Shown piece by piece: positions 27,457 to 34,751 of a DNA stretch of 64,000 bases. Location of the stretch: positions 19,741 through 83,740 of the forward strand of contig DLKM01000002.1 of NCBI GenBank assembly GCA_002478945.1, given 5' to 3'. The stretch's first letter is position 1. Each line of letters begins with the position of its first letter. The DNA comes from Christensenella sp. UBA7588 (GTDB taxonomy: Bacteria > Bacillota > Clostridia > Christensenellales > CAG-917). The position numbers and the translations under genes were made by a program. Under the pieces are notes generated by a model that worked only from the letters and a program-made list of their open reading frames with translations, was not told the DNA's origin and searched no databases.

Positions 27457-28232
27457 CGGAAAAGATTTTCACGGCAAAAGTGCCTGCAAAACTCAATCTA
27501 TCTCTTGCCATAACGGGCAAAAGAGGGAATATGCACACTCTCGATATGATAGTGTGTCCTTTTGATAAATACGAGGATAGCGTGAGTTTTATACCCTCCG
27601 ATAGCGGAGAAAGCGGCATAACCGACGTTCGTATAGATTGCGATTTGCCGCTTTTCGACGAGAAAAAGTTTTTGGCGGGAAACGCAGGCAAATTCGACGA
27701 AATTGCAAAGAGAGCAAACGTGTGCGGAAGACTCGAAATCGTCAAAAAAATTCCTCTCGGCGCAGGTATGGGCGGTTCGTCGGCAAGCGTGGCGGCGGCG
27801 GTAAAAGCGATTGAGAAATATTGCTGTTCCGTCGGTAAAAATATTGCGTTAGATACACGGTTTTTGCTGTCTTTGGGTAGCGACGTGCCGTATATGCGCA
27901 AGGGCGGAGTATGCCGTGTGAAAGGCGTCGGAGAAGAAGTGGAAACTCTCGAATGCGACGCTCTCCCGAACTTTGAAAGCGTTGTCGTAAGCGGCGGCGC
28001 GGACAGCGGCGAATGCTACGGAATTTTCGATAAACTCGGCAAAGATTATAGCGATTTGCCGATTCCTAAAAGCGTGAACGACGCGCTCGAAATCAACAGA
28101 AACGACTTGTTCGAGGCGGCGTGTATGGTCAATCCGTCTATAGCGGACGAAGTGAACAGGCTTAAATCACGGGGTATAGACAAAGTTTTTATGACGGGAA
28201 GCGGAAGCGGACTGTTTTTTGTAACGAAATAA
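27453..28232 (+). CDS. ispE: 4-diphosphocytidyl-2-C-methyl-D-erythritol kinase
   Basis: GHMP kinase of the MEP isoprenoid pathway. A 259-residue protein, slightly shorter than the usual ~285. The N-terminal AKVPAKLNLSLAITGKRGNMHTL matches IspE; the ATP loop is PLGAGMGGSSASVAAAV, where IspE proteins more often have GGGSSDAA; the C-terminal motif is FMTGSGSGLFF. ATG overlaps the kinase stop (ATGA), so it is translationally coupled to an unrelated two-component system. Another GHMP kinase is possible, but the N-terminal block favours IspE. Confidence 0.85.
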   Translation: MTEKIFTAKVPAKLNLSLAITGKRGNMHTLDMIVCPFDKYEDSVSFIPSDSGESGITDVRIDCDLPLFDEKKFLAGNAGKFDEIAKRANVCGRLEIVKKIPLGAGMGGSSASVAAAVKAIEKYCCSVGKNIALDTRFLLSLGSDVPYMRKGGVCRVKGVGEEVETLECDALPNFESVVVSGGADSGECYGIFDKLGKDYSDLPIPKSVNDALEINRNDLFEAACMVNPSIADEVNRLKSRGIDKVFMTGSGSGLFFVTK

Positions 28233-28261
28233 AAATTTTAACATTTTCCGCAAATAAAATT

Positions 28262-28332
28262 GCGTTTTTTACAAAAATCGCAAATTCGCGATTGCAAATT
28301 TATGATATTTGCAAAAAAAGTTGCGATTTGCT
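28262..28332. promoter_or_regulatory. Cluster of GCAAAT/ATTTGC and AATCGC/GCGATT half-sites upstream of glgB
   Basis: Within about 70 bp there are AATCGC-AAATTC-GCGATT (an inverted repeat), GCAAAT twice, ATTTGC twice and TTGCGATTTGC, all just upstream of the glgB -35 box. This looks like a multi-site regulatory region, but no known operator was recognised. The rest of the gap 28233-28413 is AT-rich. Confidence 0.4.
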
Positions 28333-28333
28333 A

Positions 28334-28362
28334 TTGTGCGTGCGCGCGTTTTTTGCTACAAT
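28334..28362 (+). promoter_or_regulatory. glgBCD promoter
   Basis: TTGTGC (28334-28339), 17-bp spacer, TACAAT (28357-28362), about 50 bases before the glgB ATG. Confidence 0.6.
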
Positions 28363-28413
28363 AAACCTAAAGTATCATAAAACAACAGACAAATTTTGTT
28401 TTACGGAGAGTTT

Positions 28414-30306
28414 ATGGCAAAAATGAAAGACAGTTATGCAAGTTATTTGTTCCACGAGGGAACGAATTACCAAGCGCATAAAATGTTTTCTCCGACGCCC
28501 GACGTCGAAAACGGCGTTGACGGATGGGATTTTTCCGTGTGGGCGCCGAATGCAAAACGAGTTTCCGTCGTCGGAGACTTTAACGATTGGAACGTCGACG
28601 CAAATCCGATGCAGATGCAAGACGACGGTATATGGACGACGTTCGTTGCGGGCGCGTGCGAGTTTCAGGCATACAAGTACGCAATCACTTCTCAAAACGA
28701 CCAAACGGTGTACAAATGCGACCCGTACGGTTTGCATTTCGAGACCGCTCCTGCCAACGCGTCAAAACTTTACGACCTTTCGGGTTATCGTTGGAAAGAC
28801 AAAAAGTGGATGAGGGAAAGAGAAAACTTCAACCCTTACGGCAGTCCTATCAACATTTACGAGATTCATTTCGGCTCGTGGCGCAAGTACGCCGACGGCA
28901 ATTACATCAATTACAGCGCAATGGCGGACGAGCTTATTCCGTACGTCAAAAAGATGGGCTACACGCACGTCGAAATTATGCCGTTGACGGAATATCCTTA
29001 CGACGGAAGTTGGGGGTATCAGACGACGGGTATGTTTGCGCCTACTTCTCGTTACGGCACGCCGAAAGACCTTATGGAATTTGTGGACAGATGCCACCGC
29101 GCGGGAATCGGCATAATCCTCGACTGGGTGCTTGCGCATTTCCCCAGAGACGAGCAAGGTCTGCGCCTTTTCGACGGCACGCCTCTTTACGAATACGCCG
29201 ACCCTCGCAAGGGCGAGCATAAAGAGTGGGGGACGATGGTTTACGATTTCGGCAAGAACGAAGTCAAGTCTTTCCTTATATCGGCGGCGATGTTCTGGTT
29301 CGATACCTACCATATAGACGGCATTCGTTGCGACGCCGTTGCGAGTATGCTTTATCTCGATTACGGTCGCAAGGACGGAGAGTGGGCGCCCAACCAATTC
29401 GGCGGAAACTACAATCTCGAAGCAAAAGATTTTCTCAAGCAGATGAACACCGCCATACTTTCCAAGTATCACGGCGCGCTTACCGTTGCGGAGGAATCCA
29501 CCGCTTATCCGATGATAACCAAGCCTGCGTACGACGGCGGTTTGGGCTTCAACTTCAAATGGAATATGGGTTGGATGAACGACAGTTTGCATTATCTGTC
29601 TCTCGACCCGTTCTTCAGAAAAGACAATCACAACAATCTTACTTTTGCAATCACTTACGCGTATAGCGAAAACTATATTCTTCCCATTTCCCACGACGAG
29701 GTCGTTCACGGAAAATGCAGTATGATTAACAAAGTTCCCGGAGATTACGACGATAAGTTCGAGGGGCTTAAGGCGTTTTACGGTTTTATGATGGGACACC
29801 CCGGCAAAAAACTCAACTTTATGGGCAACGAGTTCGCGCAATTTATCGAATGGAATTACGCACAACAACTCGACTGGTTCCTGCTCGATTATCCGCGTCA
29901 TCGCACTTTCCAAAAATTTATGAAGGACCTCAACGAGTTCTATCTCGAAAACAAGGCGATGTGGCAACTCGACTGCACGTACGACGGGTTCAAATGGATA
30001 GTGGTGGACGACAACACTCAAAACGTCGTGTCCTTTATGCGCAAGGCGGCGGACGGAGAGTATGTGATTTGTATCGTGAATTTCTCTCCCGTGGAGCGTC
30101 TCAAATACGTTATGGGCGTGCCGGAGGGAGTGACGTACAAGGCGGATTTGTTCTCCGCTCTCAAAAAGTACGGCGGAGAGGAGGAGCGTCGTCCCTCGTT
30201 CAGAGCCACGGCAAAGCCCTCTCACGGCTATCCGTACTCAATCAAAGTAAATATTCCGAAAAATTCGGTTATGTTTTTGAAACCTGAATACAAGGAGGAT
30301 AAATGA
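28414..30306 (+). CDS. glgB: 1,4-alpha-glucan branching enzyme
   Basis: GH13 enzyme that adds alpha-1,6 branches to glycogen. It has 630 residues, with a CBM48 domain (about 40-130, VSVVGDFNDWN) and a catalytic barrel. The GH13 catalytic triad is visible: Asp in GIRCDAVASM (~307), Glu in TVAEEST (~361) and Asp in ISHDEVVHG (~428). ATG at 28414 follows ACGGAGAG; an upstream TTG is rejected. First gene of glgB-glgC-glgD. Confidence 0.97.
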   Translation: MAKMKDSYASYLFHEGTNYQAHKMFSPTPDVENGVDGWDFSVWAPNAKRVSVVGDFNDWNVDANPMQMQDDGIWTTFVAGACEFQAYKYAITSQNDQTVYKCDPYGLHFETAPANASKLYDLSGYRWKDKKWMRERENFNPYGSPINIYEIHFGSWRKYADGNYINYSAMADELIPYVKKMGYTHVEIMPLTEYPYDGSWGYQTTGMFAPTSRYGTPKDLMEFVDRCHRAGIGIILDWVLAHFPRDEQGLRLFDGTPLYEYADPRKGEHKEWGTMVYDFGKNEVKSFLISAAMFWFDTYHIDGIRCDAVASMLYLDYGRKDGEWAPNQFGGNYNLEAKDFLKQMNTAILSKYHGALTVAEESTAYPMITKPAYDGGLGFNFKWNMGWMNDSLHYLSLDPFFRKDNHNNLTFAITYAYSENYILPISHDEVVHGKCSMINKVPGDYDDKFEGLKAFYGFMMGHPGKKLNFMGNEFAQFIEWNYAQQLDWFLLDYPRHRTFQKFMKDLNEFYLENKAMWQLDCTYDGFKWIVVDDNTQNVVSFMRKAADGEYVICIVNFSPVERLKYVMGVPEGVTYKADLFSALKKYGGEEERRPSFRATAKPSHGYPYSIKVNIPKNSVMFLKPEYKEDK

Positions 30307-31502
30307 TGGGCAAAAATACTAAAAAGGAATGTATCGCAATGTTGCTTGCCGGCGGACAAGGCACGAGACTCGGTGTGCTGACGTCCAACGTCGCAAAGCC
30401 TGCCGTTCCGTTCGGTGCGAAATATCGCATCATCGATTTTCCGCTTTCAAACAGTATCAACAGCGGTATCGACACAATAGGCGTGCTTACTCAATATCGC
30501 CCCTTCGAGTTGCATCAATACATAGGCAACGGACAACCGTGGGACCTTGACAGGTTGAGCGGCGGCATCTACGTTTTGCCTCCGTATATGGGTGCGAAAT
30601 CGGGAGAGTGGTACAAAGGTACCGCAAATGCGATTTATCAAAACATCGACTTTATCGACAACTATAATCCCGATTACGTCGTGATTTTGAGCGGTGACCA
30701 CATCTACAAGATGGATTATCACGATATGCTCAGAGAGCATAAACGCAACAACGCCGATTGCACTATAGCGGTGCGCGACGTGCCTATCGAGGAAGCAAGT
30801 CGTTTCGGTATCCTCAATCTCAAGAAAAACAGCAAACAGATAGAGGAGTTCGAGGAAAAACCCAAACACCCAAAAAGCACCAAAGCGTCGATGGGTATTT
30901 ATATCTTCACTTGGGAAAAACTTCGCAGTTACCTTATCGACGACGAAAACGACAAGGAAAGCGAGAACGATTTCGGCAAAAACATCATTCCCAAAATGCT
31001 TGCAGACAATCAAAGAATGTACGCGTATCAATTTGACGGATACTGGAAAGACGTCGGTACGATTTCTTCTCTTTGGGAAGCGAATATGGACATTCTCAAC
31101 GGAAGCGAACTCAATCTCGACGACGATAAGTGGAAGATTTACGCAAGAAATAATGCCGAGCCGCCGCACTACGTCGCTCCGACGGGCAGAGTTATCAACT
31201 GCCTCGTCAGCGAAGGTACGGTCATAGAAGGCACCGTCAGAGACAGTATCGTGTCCAACTCCTGCAAGATAGGAAAAGACGCATACGTCGAATCGTCCAT
31301 TATTATGCCCGGCGCGGTTATCGAGGACGGCGCGGACGTAAGATATTCCATAGTCGGCTGGAACGCCGTCGTCGGCAAAAACAGTATGGTTGGCGAGACT
31401 TTGCCTCATTGCAATCCCGGCGAGTGGAAGATAAGCGTTATTGCGCCCAACTACAATCTTCCCGCAAACTCCGTCGTCGGAGCCAACGAAATGATAGGTT
31501 AA
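30303..31502 (+). CDS. glgC: Glucose-1-phosphate adenylyltransferase, catalytic subunit
   Basis: Makes ADP-glucose from ATP and glucose-1-phosphate. It has 399 residues with the nucleotide-binding LLAGGQGTRLGVLTSNVAKPAVPFG, SGDHIYKMDY, and the sugar-binding FEEKPKHPKSTKASMGIY. The C-terminal left-handed helix has hexapeptide repeats. The start overlaps the glgB stop (ATGATG after AAGGAGG; either ATG could be used). It pairs with GlgD, as in other Clostridia and Bacilli. Confidence 0.96.
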   Translation: MMGKNTKKECIAMLLAGGQGTRLGVLTSNVAKPAVPFGAKYRIIDFPLSNSINSGIDTIGVLTQYRPFELHQYIGNGQPWDLDRLSGGIYVLPPYMGAKSGEWYKGTANAIYQNIDFIDNYNPDYVVILSGDHIYKMDYHDMLREHKRNNADCTIAVRDVPIEEASRFGILNLKKNSKQIEEFEEKPKHPKSTKASMGIYIFTWEKLRSYLIDDENDKESENDFGKNIIPKMLADNQRMYAYQFDGYWKDVGTISSLWEANMDILNGSELNLDDDKWKIYARNNAEPPHYVAPTGRVINCLVSEGTVIEGTVRDSIVSNSCKIGKDAYVESSIIMPGAVIEDGADVRYSIVGWNAVVGKNSMVGETLPHCNPGEWKISVIAPNYNLPANSVVGANEMIG

Positions 31503-31514
31503 GGAGGAGAAATT

Positions 31515-32630
31515 ATGAAAAACAATACGATGAGCATTTTGTTTGCGTCGGACCCCGATAGTCATCTCAACGATTTGACTATTCATCGCACGACTGCGTC
31601 CCTTCCTTTCGGCGGAAGATACCGTCTTATCGACTTTGCGCTTTCCAACCTCGTACACGCAAACATCACGACGATAGGCATCGTTACCCGCAACAACTAC
31701 AATTCGCTTATGGACCATCTCCGTATGGGTCGCGATTGGGACTTGAACAGGAAAAACAGCGGTCTCACGCTTTTCCCGCCCTTCGTCTTTAACAGCGAAC
31801 ACGAAGTGTATAAAGGCAAAATCGAAGCGTTGTATAATTTGCGCGGATACCTTATGAACAATAATGAGGAATACGTCGTCATTTCCAACACGAACATCGC
31901 TTGCAATATCGACTTTGACCAAATCGAAGCCTTCCATATCAACAAGGGTGCGGACATTACGGTTTTGACTTACAAGACGGACAACCTCAATTCGAGAAAA
32001 CTTATAATAACCGCAGACAAGAACGACCGTATCACGGATATGAGATATGCCGTCGCAAGCGACGCGGGCAAACAACTTTGCAATCTCAATATGTACTTTG
32101 TCAAGAAAGATTTGCTCATTTCGCTCGTTGACAACGCGTACGCGCACGGTTGCTACGATTTTGAAAAAGACATTCTGCAAGCAAATCTTGCCGACCTCTA
32201 CATAATGAACTACGAAGTGAAAGAATACGTTGCCGTAATCGACCGCATTCCCACCTACTTCAAAGCCAGTATGGACTTGCTCAAACCCGAAGTGAGAGAG
32301 GCTCTGTTCTACAAACATTCCACCATTCTTACAAAGGTCAAAGACAGCGTTCCAGCAAGGTATAAAGAGGGCGCAAACGTCAAAAATTCTATCATCGCAG
32401 ACGGCTGCGTCATCGACGGAACCGTTGAAAACTCCATTCTTTTCCGTAGCGTCAAAGTCGGCAAAGGTGCCGTCATCCGCAACTCAATCGTTATGGAGGA
32501 CACCATCGTTATGGAAAACGCAACCCTCGACTATACCATTACCGACAAAGACGTCATCATTCAACCGAATCGTGTGTTGAGCGGGTATGAGACGTATCCT
32601 ATGGTTGTCGTCAAAGGCAAAGTGATTTAA
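31515..32630 (+). CDS. glgD: Glucose-1-phosphate adenylyltransferase regulatory subunit GlgD
   Basis: A 371-residue paralogue of GlgC. The GGxGxRL nucleotide loop is lost (FASDPDSHLNDLTIHRT), which is typical of GlgD, the non-catalytic partner that boosts GlgC activity. The blocks FGGRYRLIDFALSNLVHANI and the hexapeptide-repeat C-terminus are retained. AAGGAGG is the ribosome site. It ends the glgBCD operon; repeat copies follow. Confidence 0.94.
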   Translation: MKNNTMSILFASDPDSHLNDLTIHRTTASLPFGGRYRLIDFALSNLVHANITTIGIVTRNNYNSLMDHLRMGRDWDLNRKNSGLTLFPPFVFNSEHEVYKGKIEALYNLRGYLMNNNEEYVVISNTNIACNIDFDQIEAFHINKGADITVLTYKTDNLNSRKLIITADKNDRITDMRYAVASDAGKQLCNLNMYFVKKDLLISLVDNAYAHGCYDFEKDILQANLADLYIMNYEVKEYVAVIDRIPTYFKASMDLLKPEVREALFYKHSTILTKVKDSVPARYKEGANVKNSIIADGCVIDGTVENSILFRSVKVGKGAVIRNSIVMEDTIVMENATLDYTITDKDVIIQPNRVLSGYETYPMVVVKGKVI

Positions 32631-32633
32631 TAA

Positions 32634-32864
32634 ATTGCGCCGAGTGCTAAACACGCGTCACTTATCTCTTTGAGATAACTTGACGCATATTTAGGCGCAA
32701 ACGTCCTGCACAAAAAGCAATCGGAGCATTGCTTTTGTGCATAAGGTTTCGCAACCTTGAGGCGGCTCGGCGGTTGCTCAAACGGATAGTTGATGCTCAC
32801 AACAACTTTTCGTGGAGTTATAAACTACGCCTCCGCCTGTCTACGAGCAACGCTTATTAAACGG
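32634..32864. repeat. Dispersed repeat family A, copy 1
   Basis: A ~231-bp element nearly identical to 42925-43154. It starts with the hairpin TTGCGCC...GGCGCAA enclosing CTAAACACGCGTCA and TTATCTC-TTT-GAGATAA. A second hairpin, GCACAAAAAGCAAT...ATTGCTTTTGTGC, comes next, and it ends CTACGAGCAACGCTTATTAA. No ORF is supported. Partial copies lie at 8824-8884 and 46204-46227. Confidence 0.8.
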
Positions 32865-32898
32865 TAACTAATCGGCGCAATTAACGAATACTTATTCA

Positions 32899-33178
32899 AG
32901 GCGTACCTATAAACGGTATATGCAACTTCAAAGACGTAACACGAGCCGCAAGGCGGCGAGCTTGTCGAGTGCCAAGCTTGACGATAAGTACAAGCGACTG
33001 CGCCGTATTGTTGCGTAGCTGGCGCACAAAGCGCAGTGGCATAAAGAGAGAAATGCCCCTATCTATGCGCGTGCCGAGTGTTGCCCCCGCGGAGCGGTTC
33101 CGTGGGTTCCCTCAAGCATTGCGCAGAGGGGGAACGGAATAGGGGAAACACCTGAGGAAGGGGGAAAGTTGCATTTAT
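32899..33178. repeat. Dispersed repeat family B, copy 1
   Basis: A ~280-bp element shared with 48354-48657, more distantly with 37339-37580, and in reverse with 63621-63930. Shared blocks include GTTGCGTAGCTGGCGCAC, CTATCTATG, GTGCCGAGTG, GTTCCGTGGGTTCCCTCAAG, GGGGGAACGGAATAGGGGAA and CACCTGAGGAAGGGGG. The 3' end lies 55 bp before glgA. Short ORFs inside it are not convincing. Confidence 0.78.
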
Positions 33179-33232
33179 GAAAATATTTGGTTGCTTTATT
33201 AAAAACAAAAAACTCCCAAATAGGAGGAGAAT

Positions 33233-34657
33233 ATGAAAATATTATTTGTCGCATCTGAAGCAATGCCGTTCGTACGTTCGGGCGGTCTCGGAGACGTTGC
33301 CGGCGCATTGCCGAAAGCACTCAACGCTTTGGGCAACGATTGCAGAGTGATTATTCCGTTTTACAAAGAGGAGATAAGCGAAAGTTTCAGAGACACTTTC
33401 CGCTTTGTCGCTTGCACCTTTGTGGACTTGAGCTGGAGAAAGCAGTACTGCGGAGTATACGAAGCGGTTTACGACGGCGTGACGTACTACTTTGTGGACA
33501 ACGAGTATTATTTCAAGCGCAAAGGACTTTACGGACACTTTGACGACGGCGAACGCTTTGCGTTTTTCTCGAAAGCGGTTTTGGAGGTTTTGCCTCTTAT
33601 CGACTTTTATCCCGACGTTATCCACGCCAACGACTGGCATACCGCGCTTACGCCCGTATTCCTCGACGTGTTCTATCGCTTTAACGAGGATTATCGCAAT
33701 ATAAAGACGGTATTTACCATTCACAACATCGAGTTCCAAGGCAAATACGGAGACGGACTTATCAACGACATTCTCGGTTTGCCCGACTGGGCGCGTCCGC
33801 TCGTTATGAACGGAGATTGCGTCAATTATATGAAGGGCGGAATCGAGTCGTCCAACGCCGTTACCACGGTCAGCGAAACGTACGCAAACGAGATTCTTGA
33901 CCCGTTCTATTCCTACGGTCTCGAAGGCATTTTGAGCAGCCGCAGATACAAACTTCACGGAGTCGTCAACGGTATAGACCAAAAGGTATACAATTCCGAG
34001 ACGGACAAACGTTTGTTTGCAAACTACAATCTCAAAAACGCGTCCGTCAAGAAAGCCGAAAACAAAAAGGCTTTGTGCGAGATGATAGACCTTCCGTTTG
34101 ACGAAAATCGTCCGCTCGTTGCTATGGTTACGAGGCTTACCGAGCAAAAAGGTCTCGACCTTGTCGCAACGGTAATCGACGACGTGATGCGCGCGGATAT
34201 TCAGGTTGTCGTCCTCGGAACTGGAGATTGGAAGTATGAAAATATGATAAAATCCGTAGAATCGAGGTATCCCAACAAATTCCGTGCTATACTTGCATTC
34301 TCGGGAGACCTTGCAAGCAAACTTTACGGCGCAAGCGATATATTCCTTATGCCGAGCAAGTTCGAGCCGTGCGGATTGTCTCAACTTATAGCGATGAAAT
34401 ACGGCTCCGTACCCGTCGTGCGCGAAACGGGCGGACTCAAAGACACCGTCCCCGCATTCAATCCCGAAACGGGAGAGGGCAAGGGCTTCACGTTCAAAAC
34501 GTACAACGCATACGATATGCTGGATGCGATTTGGCGCGCGTACGCAACGTACAACGACAAGGACAACTGGAATAAGATTATGGCAAACGATATGAATTCG
34601 GATTTCGGTTGGCAAGTCAGCGCAAACAAGTATCTCGACATTTATAAGAATCTGTGA
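33233..34657 (+). CDS. glgA: Glycogen synthase (ADP-glucose)
   Basis: GT5 enzyme that extends glycogen with ADP-glucose. It has 474 residues. The N-terminal motif is RSGGL (R15-S-G-G-L) where the family usually has KxGGL; Lys15 of E. coli GlgA contacts ADP-glucose. Other GT5 marks include HANDWHTAL, TIHNIEFQGKYG, and the C-terminal FEPCGLSQLIAMKYGSVPVVRETGGL. AGGAGGAG precedes the start. It is separated from glgBCD by two repeats and may have its own promoter. Confidence 0.96.
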   Translation: MKILFVASEAMPFVRSGGLGDVAGALPKALNALGNDCRVIIPFYKEEISESFRDTFRFVACTFVDLSWRKQYCGVYEAVYDGVTYYFVDNEYYFKRKGLYGHFDDGERFAFFSKAVLEVLPLIDFYPDVIHANDWHTALTPVFLDVFYRFNEDYRNIKTVFTIHNIEFQGKYGDGLINDILGLPDWARPLVMNGDCVNYMKGGIESSNAVTTVSETYANEILDPFYSYGLEGILSSRRYKLHGVVNGIDQKVYNSETDKRLFANYNLKNASVKKAENKKALCEMIDLPFDENRPLVAMVTRLTEQKGLDLVATVIDDVMRADIQVVVLGTGDWKYENMIKSVESRYPNKFRAILAFSGDLASKLYGASDIFLMPSKFEPCGLSQLIAMKYGSVPVVRETGGLKDTVPAFNPETGEGKGFTFKTYNAYDMLDAIWRAYATYNDKDNWNKIMANDMNSDFGWQVSANKYLDIYKNL

Positions 34658-34751
34658 TTCCGAACGCCGAGGCTACGCGGCGCAATCGTAGCCGATAAAG
34701 TCAAATACAATTATCTTTCGTCCGAGGGGGAAGCGGAAGAAAGGAATAAAA

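Noticed and set aside
30447..32318. 623-codon antisense frame spanning glgC and glgD
   Set aside because: It crosses two genes on the other strand that are both clearly identified; codon-bias by-product.
32634..33178. Insertion sequence with transposase
   Set aside because: No transposase ORF and no clear terminal inverted repeats with target duplications can be seen; listed only as repeats.
33063..33320. 85-codon ORF in repeat family B
   Set aside because: It overlaps the glgA start on the opposite strand, and frames in other family B copies are not preserved beyond shared nucleotide sequence.
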